A DNA stretch of 64,000 nucleotides from DATBVX01 sp963810775 (lineage in GTDB: Bacteria > Pseudomonadota > Gammaproteobacteria > Steroidobacterales > Steroidobacteraceae). The DNA lies in assembly GCA_963810775.1 (NCBI GenBank), contig CAWEOT010000014.1, positions 124,001 through 188,000 on the forward strand, read 5' to 3'. Both the position numbers and the translations under genes were made by a program. Positions 26,632 through 35,470 of this stretch are shown piece by piece; within the stretch, counting starts at the first letter, position 1; each line of letters begins with the position of its first letter. Under the pieces are notes generated by a model. It was not told the DNA's origin and searched no databases. It saw only the letters and a list, made by a program, of their open reading frames with translations.

Positions 26632-27471
26632 ATGTCGGCACTTGCACATCCGTCTCTCGGGTTCGGCCTCGGACTGCGCACTCAACACTACGAGGCCGTG
26701 CTCGAAGAGCGAGCCCGCATCGACTGGCTCGAGGTCCTGACTGACAACTATCTGATTCCCGGCGGCAAGCCCCTGCATTACCTCGCTCGCATTCGCGAGC
26801 GGTTCCCGATCGCCATGCATGGCGTCGCCCTCTCCATCGGCAGCACCGACGAACTCGATCGCGAGTACGTGGGGCAGATTCGATCCCTTGCCGCTCGCTT
26901 CGAGCCCGCCTGGATTTCAGATCACCTGTGTTGGACGGGAGTTGCGGGTCGCAATACTCATGATCTGCTGCCGTTGCCCTATACCGAGGAAGCGCTGCGC
27001 CACGTGGTCGAACGCGTCGGCATCGTGCAGGACATTCTCGGACGCCGGCTGGTGCTCGAAAACGTTTCGAGCTATGTGAGCTTTGCAGCTTCAACGCTGA
27101 CGGAGTGGGAGTTCCTGCGGGCCGTGGCGGAGGGTGCGGATTGCCTCCTCCTGCTCGACGTCAACAACATCCACGTGAGCTGCATCAACCACGAGTTCGA
27201 CCCGCTCACGTATCTCGACGCGATTCCCGCCGCGCGCGTGCAGCAGATTCACCTTGCCGGCCACGAGGATCACGGTGCATACCTCATCGACACGCACGAC
27301 CGTGCGGTGGCCGCGCCGGTCTGGGAGCTGTATGTCGCGGCCGTCCGTCGCTTCGGCCCGGTCTGCACTTCGATCGAGCGCGATGCATCAATACCGCCGC
27401 TCGCGGAGCTCCTCGCAGAGATGGAAACAGCGCGCTCGCTGACTCTTCGAACCCTGTCGGCGGCCGCATGA
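26632..27471 (+). CDS. bufB: MNIO family multinuclear iron oxidase (DUF692, BufB-like)
   Basis: 279-residue TIM-barrel enzyme of the DUF692/MNIO family, which uses a multinuclear iron centre to oxidise cysteines of RiPP precursors. Conserved positions are visible: GLGLR (12-16), MHG with His63, SDH with His98, ENVSSY with Glu143-Asn144, DVNN (176-179), HLAGH (207-211), DTHD (220-223) and SIERD with Glu249. The expected iron ligands are intact. It starts 3 nt after the precursor and its stop overlaps the DUF2063 gene (ATGA), so the complex is made stoichiometrically. Confidence 0.95.
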   Translation: MSALAHPSLGFGLGLRTQHYEAVLEERARIDWLEVLTDNYLIPGGKPLHYLARIRERFPIAMHGVALSIGSTDELDREYVGQIRSLAARFEPAWISDHLCWTGVAGRNTHDLLPLPYTEEALRHVVERVGIVQDILGRRLVLENVSSYVSFAASTLTEWEFLRAVAEGADCLLLLDVNNIHVSCINHEFDPLTYLDAIPAARVQQIHLAGHEDHGAYLIDTHDRAVAAPVWELYVAAVRRFGPVCTSIERDASIPPLAELLAEMETARSLTLRTLSAAA

Positions 27472-28256
27472 GCGTCAGCACACTCTCGGTATTGCAATGC
27501 GCCTTACAGGACTTCGTGCTGCATGGTGCGGTCGACGTGCGCCAGCAGGTTCACGACACTGCGCGAGTTCCGGCGAGCACGCGTCTTGCCATCTACGCGC
27601 AAGCCTATCGTGCGAAGTTGAGTGAAGGACTGGAAAGCAACTTTCCGGTGTTGGCGAAGCTCATGGGCGCGATGGATTTTCAGCGGCTCGCGCGCCACTA
27701 CGTCGAAGGCCACGAGTCCCGCCACCGATCGATTCGCTGGTATGGCGATCGACTCGCACAGTTCCTGCGCGAGGATGCGACCTATCGTGATGTGCCCGTG
27801 CTCGCGGACCTCGCTACGTTCGAATGGACGATGACCGAAGCCTTCGACGCCGCGGAGGCTCGCGTCATGACTTACGAAGAGCTCGGGCGGCGCGCTCCGC
27901 AAGAATGGGCAGATCTGCAGCTCATCGCGCATCCTTCGTTGCGTCACGTTCGCCTCATCTGGAACGCCCCGCAGATCTGGAAAGCAGTCCAGGACAGCGG
28001 CTCGATACCGCAAGCGCAATGCGAATCGACGCCGCGCTGTTGGCTTCTGTGGCGCCAGGAGTTACAGATCTATTTTCGCTCCGTTGACCCAGTGGAGGCC
28101 GCAGCGATCGAAGCGCTGCAGGGCGGGAGAACTTTTGGGGAGCTGTGCCTGGAGTTGTCCGAGCTGCTGGGCGAGGTCGAAGCGCCGCGACGCGCTGCCA
28201 GTTTGATTCGCGGCTGGGTCGAATCCGGAATGATCAGCACCAGCGTCTCTGGGTAG
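27468..28256 (+). CDS. bufC: DUF2063 partner protein of the MNIO enzyme (BufC-like)
   Basis: 262-residue protein with an N-terminal helical DUF2063 domain (LQCALQDFVLHG to about residue 95, including RLAIYAQAYRAKLSEGL) and a C-terminal domain similar to other BufC/HvfC partners. Despite the old label 'putative DNA-binding', these proteins serve as precursor-recognition partners of MNIO enzymes. The ATG at 27468 overlaps the MNIO stop; the longer frame reaching back to 27105 is a shadow inside bufB. No DoxX-like fourth gene follows, so the cluster has three genes. Confidence 0.93.
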   Translation: MSVSTLSVLQCALQDFVLHGAVDVRQQVHDTARVPASTRLAIYAQAYRAKLSEGLESNFPVLAKLMGAMDFQRLARHYVEGHESRHRSIRWYGDRLAQFLREDATYRDVPVLADLATFEWTMTEAFDAAEARVMTYEELGRRAPQEWADLQLIAHPSLRHVRLIWNAPQIWKAVQDSGSIPQAQCESTPRCWLLWRQELQIYFRSVDPVEAAAIEALQGGRTFGELCLELSELLGEVEAPRRAASLIRGWVESGMISTSVSG

Positions 28257-28371
28257 CGACAAGAGCCGCCCGGGAGGACCTTGACAATGCTTTACCAGTG
28301 GCAATGTGAACCAGCCTGCGGCTGGAGCATCAATTGGGGATCAAGATGAGTGCACTGGCCCGGAGGCACTC

Positions 28372-30366
28372 GTGAGATTCAGGATCATTTTGCTCTTGAG
28401 CACGCTCTTGCTGAGCGGCGCCGTCGCGGCCCAGTCCGCGGAATACAACGGCAGGTTCTCGCATCAATCCTCGAGCGCCGCAGTGGCGACCGATCGCATC
28501 ATAGTCAAGTGGCGCGCCAATTCGGCGCTTGCATCGAATCCCGGTGAGCCACACGTCGCTGCGCTGCAATCGATTCCGGCGCTTAGCGGCATGCGTGTCA
28601 TGGCGGCGGGGCAGATTGCGCCACAACTCGAGCTGTTGCGTCTGGAGCAAGCACTCTCGATCGAGGACTTGCAACAGGCACTGGACCGGCTTTCGGCCGA
28701 CCCTTCCGTCGAATACGCCGTGCCCGACAGGCGACGCAAGCCACAACTCGTGCCCAGCGATTCATTATTTGGCCAGCAGTGGTACGTTCAGGCGGCGCAG
28801 CCCTCCGCGATCCGCGCCAGCACGGCATGGGACACGACCACTGGTAGTTCCGGCACCGTCATCGCGGTGCTCGATACCGGCGTGCGCTTCAATCACCCGG
28901 ACCTCGGGCGCGCCGAGCAGGCGGGCAAGCTCCTTGCCGGCTACGACTTCATCGCCGGTGAGAGCGCGACGAGCTTTCTGATCGCGAACGATGGCGACGG
29001 GCGCGACGCGGACGCTTCAGATCCGGGTGACTGGGTCAGCTCGGCGGACCTGCAGAACTCGCAGTTCGCGGGCTGCGACCTCAGCGACAGCTCCTGGCAC
29101 GGCACGCGCGTCGCCGGAATCATCGGTGCGTCGACCGACAACGGCATCGGTATGGCCGGGATCAGCTGGAATGCCTGGATTCTGCCGGTTCGCGTGCTGG
29201 GAAAATGTGGCGGCTTCGATTCCGACATCCTCGCCGGCATGCGCTGGGCGGCCGGTCTCTCAGTGAGCGGCGTCCCCGACAACCCGCACCCGGCGAACAT
29301 CATCAACATGAGCCTAGGCGCCGAGGGCCCGTGTTCGCCGGCCTATCAGGATGTCATCACCGAGCTCGCAGGACGCGGCGTGACCGTGTTCGTGTCGGCG
29401 GGAAATGACGGCACATTTGTGGATTCGCCCGCCAATTGCTCCGGCGTGATGGCGGTGATCGGACTGAGGCAAGCCGGCAGCAAGGTCGGCTTCAGCAGTC
29501 TCGGGCTCGACGCCGGGATCGGTGCGCCCGCAGGTAATTGCATCAATACCGGGGCGGGTCAGCCTTGCCTGTACTCGATCGTCACGACCACCGATCAGGG
29601 GACGACGGTTCCCGCCGGTCCCACATACACTGACCAGATCAACTTCAACGTGGGCACGAGCTTCTCGGCGCCGATCGTCGCGGGCGCAGCGGGGCTGATG
29701 CACGCCGTCAACGCGCGCTTGCCGCCGGCGCTCCTGATCGCTCGCCTGAAGCAGTCTGCGATGCCATTTCCGACCAGCTCCGATACGGTGCCTGCGCCCC
29801 CGGTCTGCCATGTGCCATCGAGCAGCAGTGATTTGCAGCTCGCGGAGTGTCTCTGCACTACGCAAACCTGCGGCGCGGGAATGCTCGATGCCGCTGCTGC
29901 CGTCGGCGCGGCGCAGCGGCCGATCGCTTTCATCATCGCACCTGCCAGCGTTTCGGCGGGCCAGATGATTTCGCTCGACGGGCAGACGAGTACCGCCGCT
30001 TGCAGTCGCACTCTCGCGTCTTTTGCGTGGACAGTGCAGAGCTCGAGCGGGCCGCCACCCACGATCAGTAATCCCGATCAGGCGGTCGCGACTGTGCAAA
30101 CGCCAGCGAGCGGCAATTTTGTCCTGCGGCTCACGATCACGGACAACCAGGGCGCGCAGGACTTCGCCGATGTCACCGTCACCTCAGCCAGCACCAGCAT
30201 GACGGCAGACGCGCCCCTCGCGGGAGCCGCGTGCCCAGCGGCCATCACGATTCCGCAGACACCGGCGACGCCGAGCTCTCCGCCGAGAGGTGGTGGTGGC
30301 GGCGGCGGATTCTCATGGCTTGATCTTCTCGTGCTTAGTTTTGCCTTGATACGCAGGCGAAAGTAG
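28372..30366 (+). CDS. S8 family serine peptidase with GlyGly-CTERM-like tail
   Basis: 664-residue secreted subtilisin-like protease: signal peptide (RIILLLSTLLLSGAVAA), an inhibitor-like propeptide (about 40-125), a catalytic domain with Asp168 in VLDTGVRFNHPD, His243 in WHGTRVAG and Ser430 in GTSFSAP, then a PKD-like domain (about 525-615). It ends with a Pro/Gly stretch (RGGGGGGGF), one hydrophobic helix and RRRK. That tail resembles GlyGly-CTERM signals processed by rhombosortase and sent out by type II secretion. The GTG at 28372 is chosen because GGAGG lies 5 nt upstream and the signal peptide begins there. It lies 115 nt after bufC on the same strand. Confidence 0.9.
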   Translation: MRFRIILLLSTLLLSGAVAAQSAEYNGRFSHQSSSAAVATDRIIVKWRANSALASNPGEPHVAALQSIPALSGMRVMAAGQIAPQLELLRLEQALSIEDLQQALDRLSADPSVEYAVPDRRRKPQLVPSDSLFGQQWYVQAAQPSAIRASTAWDTTTGSSGTVIAVLDTGVRFNHPDLGRAEQAGKLLAGYDFIAGESATSFLIANDGDGRDADASDPGDWVSSADLQNSQFAGCDLSDSSWHGTRVAGIIGASTDNGIGMAGISWNAWILPVRVLGKCGGFDSDILAGMRWAAGLSVSGVPDNPHPANIINMSLGAEGPCSPAYQDVITELAGRGVTVFVSAGNDGTFVDSPANCSGVMAVIGLRQAGSKVGFSSLGLDAGIGAPAGNCINTGAGQPCLYSIVTTTDQGTTVPAGPTYTDQINFNVGTSFSAPIVAGAAGLMHAVNARLPPALLIARLKQSAMPFPTSSDTVPAPPVCHVPSSSSDLQLAECLCTTQTCGAGMLDAAAAVGAAQRPIAFIIAPASVSAGQMISLDGQTSTAACSRTLASFAWTVQSSSGPPPTISNPDQAVATVQTPASGNFVLRLTITDNQGAQDFADVTVTSASTSMTADAPLAGAACPAAITIPQTPATPSSPPRGGGGGGGFSWLDLLVLSFALIRRRK

Positions 30367-30531
30367 TCCGTTCTTCGCTGCAGTCACGGGTGGACGTTGG
30401 GTGACACCTGCCGACGGCGCCGGCCACCTGTGTTTGCGGGTGCGACTTCCAAGTTACTGGTAACAACCGCCGTGATCCGGCGCTGTCGGCACGGTTTGTC
30501 ACCCGACGGCCGCCCGTGACTGCTCTTGTTC

Positions 30532-31092
30532 TTAGTCCCCCACCCTGATCACCAGCGCTTCGATATCCGCCTGCCGCAAGCGCTCGCGCGCACGATTGAG
30601 CTCCGTGAGGTCCTCGATCGGGCCGATCCGCACCCGATGCCAGGTGTCGTTGTCGACCGAGACGCGCTGGATCTTGGACTCGACGCCCAACAGCGCCAGT
30701 TGCGCACGCACCCGGTCGGCATCGGCGAAGTTGCGATACGAACCCGCCTGCAGCACGTACGCACCCGGCCGCTCGATAGGTGCCGGCCGGGCATCAGGAG
30801 CCTCGGCTTTCTCGCGTTCGGGCACTACGACCTCGAACTTGGGGAGCATCTGGTAGAAGTCGAACTGGCGCCCGGATTCCTCGGTCGGTTCTTCTTCGGC
30901 CGAAGCCCGCGTGTTGCGGTCCGCGCGCGCGGAGGCTTGCGGCGTGGTGGGGGCCTGCGCCCCCGGGCGCCGGTCATATATATAGAGAGCGGCCGCTACC
31001 CCCAACCCGATCGCAAGACCCAGGAGCAGACCCGCGCCGCCCGATAGACCACCCATGGCGCTGCCACGCCTGCCCTTGTAGTCACGCGACAT
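30532..31092 (-). CDS. SPOR domain-containing protein
   Basis: 186-residue inner-membrane protein with a short basic N-terminus, one transmembrane helix (GGAGLLLGLAIGLGVAAALYIY, residues about 18-40), a charged linker, and a C-terminal SPOR domain (YVLQAGSYRNFADADRVRAQL to the end) that binds denuded peptidoglycan at the division site. It is FtsN-like in layout but short. It follows argS by 6 nt, the common order priA-argS-SPOR. Confidence 0.93.
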   Translation of the reverse strand: MSRDYKGRRGSAMGGLSGGAGLLLGLAIGLGVAAALYIYDRRPGAQAPTTPQASARADRNTRASAEEEPTEESGRQFDFYQMLPKFEVVVPEREKAEAPDARPAPIERPGAYVLQAGSYRNFADADRVRAQLALLGVESKIQRVSVDNDTWHRVRIGPIEDLTELNRARERLRQADIEALVIRVGD

Positions 31093-31098
31093 GGTGCG

Positions 31099-32856
31099 TC
31101 ACATCGAATCCGGCGCCGATACGCCTAGCAGTCCCAGTCCGTTGCGCACTACCTGCTGCAGGGCCTGGACCAGCATCAGCCGCGCGTTGCGCAACTGCGG
31201 GTCTTCAACAATGAACTGGTGGGCGTTGTAGTAGGTATGAAAGTCGTTGGCGAGGTCACGCAGGTAGTGGACCAACGCGTGCGGTGCCCGGTTGACGGCC
31301 GCGAGCTGCACGACCTCGGGATAGCGGCTCATGGTCTTGAGCAGCGCACTCTCCTGTTCCTCACTCAGCCGATCCAGGTGGCGGCGTGCCACGGCAGCAT
31401 CGTAGGTCAGGCCACGGTCCGCCAACTGCTTCATGACGCTCGCGACCCGTGCATGTGCGTACTGGATGTAATACACCGGGTTGTCGTTCGAGCGTGACTT
31501 GGCGAGTTCCAGGTCGAAATCCAGGTGCTGATCATTGCCGCGCATCACATAGAACAGGCGCGCCGCATCGTTGCCGACCTCGGAGCGCAGCGTGCGCAGC
31601 GTGACAAACTCGCCGGAGCGCGTCGACATCTGCACTCTCTCGGCGCCGCGGAACAAGGTCACGAACTGGATCAACCGCACTTCCAGGCACTCACCCGGCT
31701 CGCCCATGGCACTGAGGCCCGCGCGCACACGCGTCACATAGCCGTGATGATCAGCGCCGAGGACATCGATCAGCTGCTCGAAGCCGCGTTCACGCTTGTA
31801 CAGGTGATACGCGATATCCGAAGCGAAGTAGGTCCGCTGGCCATTCTCGCGCTCGACCACCCGATCCTTCTCATCGCCGTAGTCGGTCGCCTTGAACCAC
31901 AGCGCGCCGTCCTTCGAGTACACGTGCCCGCTCACCCTGAGGCGCTCGAGCGCGCGATCGATGGCGCCGCTGTCTGCAAGACTGCGCTCGGAGAACCATT
32001 CATCGAATGTCACACCGAACTCGGCCAGGTCCTCGCGAATGTCGCCCAGGATCTCGTCGAGCGCCAGCTCGAGAACACCGCGCAACTCGGCTGCACCGAG
32101 CAGCGCGCGCGCGCGTTCGATCAGCGCATCGATGTACAGGTCCTTGTCGCCTGCCGGCGCGTCGGGCGGCAAGTCGCGGAATACTTCTGCGGCTTCGCGA
32201 TGCAGGCGGCGCTGCTCGGCGTCGAGAAGCTTGCGTGCAATCGGCAGGATGTACTCACCACGATAACCGTTGCTCGGAAACGCGAAGCGCTCCCCGCACA
32301 GTTCCAGGTAACGCAGCCACACGCTCGCCGCCAGGATATCCATCTGGCGCCCGGCATCGTTCACGTAGTACTCGCGGTGGACAGCGAAGCCTGTGGCCGA
32401 CAGCAGATTGGCAAGCGTCGCGCCATAGGCCGCGTGACGTCCGTGCCCGACGTGCAGCGGCCCGGTGGGATTCGAAGATACGAATTCCACCAGCACTCGC
32501 TTGCCGGCGCCGAAGTTCGAGCGAGCATAACGCTCGCCTTCGACTACGATGCGTTCAAGCTCACGTGCATATGCGGTCGGCGCGAGATGAAAGTTGATGA
32601 AGCCTGCGCCGGCCACTTCCGCCTTCGCGATGAGATCAGAAGCAGGCAAGGCCGCTACGATCATCTGTGCGAGCTCGCGCGGATTGCGGCGCGCGGCCTT
32701 TGCAAGTCGCAATGCGATGCTGCTCGCGAAATCGCCGTGCGCCGGATCGCGCGTGCGCTCGAGCTCGATCGCGGTGTTGGTCGCATCGGAGGGCAGGTTC
32801 GCTGCAGGGATCGCGGCCAATGCCTGCCGGATCAGCGAAGTGATCTGGTCTTTCAA
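31099..32856 (-). CDS. argS: Arginyl-tRNA synthetase
   Basis: 585-residue class I aminoacyl-tRNA synthetase. The Arg_tRNA N-domain occupies about 1-95. The HIGH motif reads HVGH in SSNPTGPLHVGHGRHAAYG, the KMSKS position reads QMSTRSG as is usual for many ArgS, and the C-terminal DALR anticodon domain begins near residue 465. It charges tRNA-Arg. It is flanked by priA upstream and a SPOR gene downstream on the same strand. Confidence 0.97.
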   Translation of the reverse strand: MKDQITSLIRQALAAIPAANLPSDATNTAIELERTRDPAHGDFASSIALRLAKAARRNPRELAQMIVAALPASDLIAKAEVAGAGFINFHLAPTAYARELERIVVEGERYARSNFGAGKRVLVEFVSSNPTGPLHVGHGRHAAYGATLANLLSATGFAVHREYYVNDAGRQMDILAASVWLRYLELCGERFAFPSNGYRGEYILPIARKLLDAEQRRLHREAAEVFRDLPPDAPAGDKDLYIDALIERARALLGAAELRGVLELALDEILGDIREDLAEFGVTFDEWFSERSLADSGAIDRALERLRVSGHVYSKDGALWFKATDYGDEKDRVVERENGQRTYFASDIAYHLYKRERGFEQLIDVLGADHHGYVTRVRAGLSAMGEPGECLEVRLIQFVTLFRGAERVQMSTRSGEFVTLRTLRSEVGNDAARLFYVMRGNDQHLDFDLELAKSRSNDNPVYYIQYAHARVASVMKQLADRGLTYDAAVARRHLDRLSEEQESALLKTMSRYPEVVQLAAVNRAPHALVHYLRDLANDFHTYYNAHQFIVEDPQLRNARLMLVQALQQVVRNGLGLLGVSAPDSM

Positions 32857-32891
32857 GGGCTGTCCTTCACGAAGCGCGCCAGTCTACCCGA

Positions 32892-35090
32892 TCACATCAA
32901 TTCCTGCGGATCGACATCGAGCGACCAGTGAACGCGCTGCGCGCCCTGCAGCGTCTCGACGCTCGACATCCAGTCGGTGAGGAATCGTTGCAGCACAGTG
33001 CGCGAATCACTCTCTATGAGGAGTTGCGCATGATGTCGCCCGGCACGGCGCGCCATGGACGCGGGCACCGGACCGAGAATCCGCACCGCGCCCGGAACGG
33101 GCTGCGCGGCGACAGCCGCGGCTTCGAGAAACTGCATCGCAGGCTGCAGCTCGCGTGCGTCGGCACGCAACAACGCGAGCCTGGAGAACGGTGGCCAGTG
33201 CGCAGCGGCACGCTCATCCAGCGCGGTGGCAGCGAAACCCTGGTACCCCTGCTCCAGCAGGCTCACCAGCAGGGGATGCTCCGGAAACTCCGTCTGGATC
33301 AGCACCTCGCCCGGGCGCGATGCCCGCCCCGCGCGGCCCGCCACCTGCACGATGGTCTGCGCCAGACGCTCGCTCGCGCGGAAATCCGCGCTGAACAGGC
33401 CCTGGTCGGCGTTCACGATCACGACCAGAGTCACGTCCGGAAAGTGATGACCCTTGGTGAGCATCTGGGTACCGATGAGGATGCGTGCTTCGCCGGCAGT
33501 GACGCGCGCGAGAATCGTTTGCATCTCACCTTTGCGGCGCACGCTGTCGCGATCGAGCCGCACCAACGGCACGCACGGGAACTGATCACGCAACAAATCT
33601 TCCACGCGCTCCGTCCCCTGGCCGACTGGCTTGATCTCGTGTCCGCAACGTGGACAGCCGAGCGGCATCGCCTGATCGGCGCCGCAGTGATGGCAGCGCA
33701 ACCGCTGTGAGCGCAGGTGTACCGTCAGTCGTGCATCGCATTGCACGCACGGTGCAATCCAGCCGCAGCCCGGGCAGAACAGCGTCGGCGCGTAGCCGCG
33801 GCGGTTGAGATAGATCAGTACCTGGCCTGCGGATTCCAGGTGTCGCTTGATGCTCTGCAGGGCGGGGCCCGCGAGACCTGATGTGGCCGCGTGCTGCCGC
33901 AGATCGATAAGAGTCATGCGTGGATGGCGTGCTTCGCCGGGGCGATCCGGCAGCACGTAACGCGTGTAGCGGCGTTCGCGCGCATTCTGCAACGACTCGA
34001 GTGATGGAGTGGCAGAGCCGAGAATCACGGGGACGTCCTGGCGGCGTCCGCGCATCACCGCGAGATCGCGGGCCGAATAGCGAAAGCCTTCCTGCTGCTT
34101 GTACGAACTGTCGTGTTCCTCGTCGACGATGATCACGCCGGGTCGCGCGAGCGGCGCAAAGACCGCGGAGCGCGTGCCGATTACGATCGCAGCCTCACCA
34201 CGCCGTGCGCGACGCCAGGCCTCCAGGCGCTCACCTTCACTCAATCCGGAATGCATCACGGCGAGCGGGGCGTCGAAGCGTTCCTCGAAACGCTGCAGAA
34301 GCTGCGGCGTGAGCCCAATCTCAGGCACCAGCACCAGCGCCTGGCGACCTCGCGAAAGAACGTCTTCGACGACGCGCAGGTACACCTCGGTCTTGCCGCT
34401 GCCCGTAACCCCGTCAAGCAACCAGGCGCCGAAGCGATCGCTCGCCCGCAGCACGGCGGCTACGACCTGCGACTGAGCATCCGTCAACGTTGGGCCAGCG
34501 CGGACCGCCCAAGTGGCGGCTGCGACGCTGGCGCGCGGCGTTTCGACCGATTCGACCCAGTCCCTGCGTACGAGCTGACGCAACGCTTCACGCCAGCGAG
34601 GGCTCGTCTCGGCAAGCTCGGATGCCGTGAGCGCACCTTGCCTCAGGAGTCTCTGCAGAATTGCCCGTTGGCGCGGCGCGCGGTTGCCGAGTTGAGTGAA
34701 ACCGGACTCACGACCCACAGCCGTCGGCTGCCAGCACTCCTGGACAGGTTCAGCCGGTCGGCCCGATCGCAACGGCAAAGGCAGTGCTGCCGCGATGACC
34801 TCGCCGATCGGATGGTGGTAGTACTCCGCTGCCCACTCCAGAAATCCGAGCAAGTTCGAGTCCAGGAGCGGTTCCGTGTCCAGGATTTCGAGCGTGGCCT
34901 TGAGCTTGTGAGGCGGTACGGCCGATCTCTCGGCAACTTCCATCAGCATTCCGGTCAGGCGTCGGCGGCCGAACGGAACGCGGATGCGCTTGCCCGGCAC
35001 GAAATCCGTCGCGGCAACATCCGCTGGTGCGAGGTAGTCGAAGAGCCGCCGCAGCGGCGTATCGAGAGCGATGCGCAGGATCAGGCGCAC
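32892..35090 (-). CDS. priA: Primosomal protein N' (PriA helicase)
   Basis: 732-residue replication-restart helicase. The N-terminal 3'-end binding domain is at about 1-110, the helicase core carries DGVTGSGKTEVYLR (Walker A) and DEEHDSSYKQ (DEEH box), and eight cysteines in CPGCGWIAPCVQC...CHHCG...CPRCG form the two zinc sites. The GTG at 35090 has AAGGAAAG upstream and starts at the conserved LRIALDTPLRRLFDYL, so the ATG at 35135 is less likely. A DnaA-box-like inverted repeat lies just before it. Confidence 0.95.
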   Translation of the reverse strand: MRLILRIALDTPLRRLFDYLAPADVAATDFVPGKRIRVPFGRRRLTGMLMEVAERSAVPPHKLKATLEILDTEPLLDSNLLGFLEWAAEYYHHPIGEVIAAALPLPLRSGRPAEPVQECWQPTAVGRESGFTQLGNRAPRQRAILQRLLRQGALTASELAETSPRWREALRQLVRRDWVESVETPRASVAAATWAVRAGPTLTDAQSQVVAAVLRASDRFGAWLLDGVTGSGKTEVYLRVVEDVLSRGRQALVLVPEIGLTPQLLQRFEERFDAPLAVMHSGLSEGERLEAWRRARRGEAAIVIGTRSAVFAPLARPGVIIVDEEHDSSYKQQEGFRYSARDLAVMRGRRQDVPVILGSATPSLESLQNARERRYTRYVLPDRPGEARHPRMTLIDLRQHAATSGLAGPALQSIKRHLESAGQVLIYLNRRGYAPTLFCPGCGWIAPCVQCDARLTVHLRSQRLRCHHCGADQAMPLGCPRCGHEIKPVGQGTERVEDLLRDQFPCVPLVRLDRDSVRRKGEMQTILARVTAGEARILIGTQMLTKGHHFPDVTLVVIVNADQGLFSADFRASERLAQTIVQVAGRAGRASRPGEVLIQTEFPEHPLLVSLLEQGYQGFAATALDERAAAHWPPFSRLALLRADARELQPAMQFLEAAAVAAQPVPGAVRILGPVPASMARRAGRHHAQLLIESDSRTVLQRFLTDWMSSVETLQGAQRVHWSLDVDPQELM

Positions 35091-35470
35091 GGCCAGGGCT
35101 TTCCTTGCGGTGGGGCCCGCATGGGTTGTCCACAAAAGCTGTGGGTAACTCTGTGCATGAGCTGAGGCGGGAGTGCCTAAGTAAGCGTGCTGCAGGCCAC
35201 TCGCATTGCATTGGCGATTTTTTGAGCGAATGGCAAGTATCCAAACCCGATCAAAGTCTTAGATATCAGCCTCGGAGTGCCTGAAAGCCCCTTAATGAAA
35301 ATGTCATATCGTTTCGCCGATCGTGTGCGTAAGCCAATGATTAAGGCGGCTTTATGTTTTGCGCCGTTGGGGTCAACCGGCGCGTCGGTGCGACGTTATA
35401 ACCGCTACCCAGAGCCGCGTCGATGCGGACGCGCTCGTGTGCGCGCCCAGCCGGTAGGAGTTGTGTCACC
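35091..35470. other. Non-coding region between divergent priA and the sigma-like gene
   Basis: About 380 bases separate the priA start from the sigma-like gene. The stretch is less GC-rich than its surroundings. It holds the DnaA-box-like inverted repeat at 35125-35149 and presumably the two divergent promoters. I see no convincing gene, tRNA or terminator in it. One short open frame (35277-35474) lacks a ribosome binding site and any recognisable sequence. Confidence 0.5.
35125..35149. promoter_or_regulatory. DnaA-box-like inverted repeat upstream of priA
   Basis: GTTGTCCACA and TGTGGGTAAC form an inverted repeat around a 5-nt centre, matching at 8 of 10 positions. Each arm holds a 9-mer one base away from the DnaA box TTATCCACA (TTGTCCACA, and TTACCCACA on the other strand). 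It may let DnaA or another regulator act on priA. Confidence 0.35.

Noticed and set aside
31525..32931. 468-codon open frame on the plus strand
   Set aside because: It lies wholly antisense to argS, has no recognisable domain and reflects the lack of stop codons in GC-rich coding DNA read backwards.
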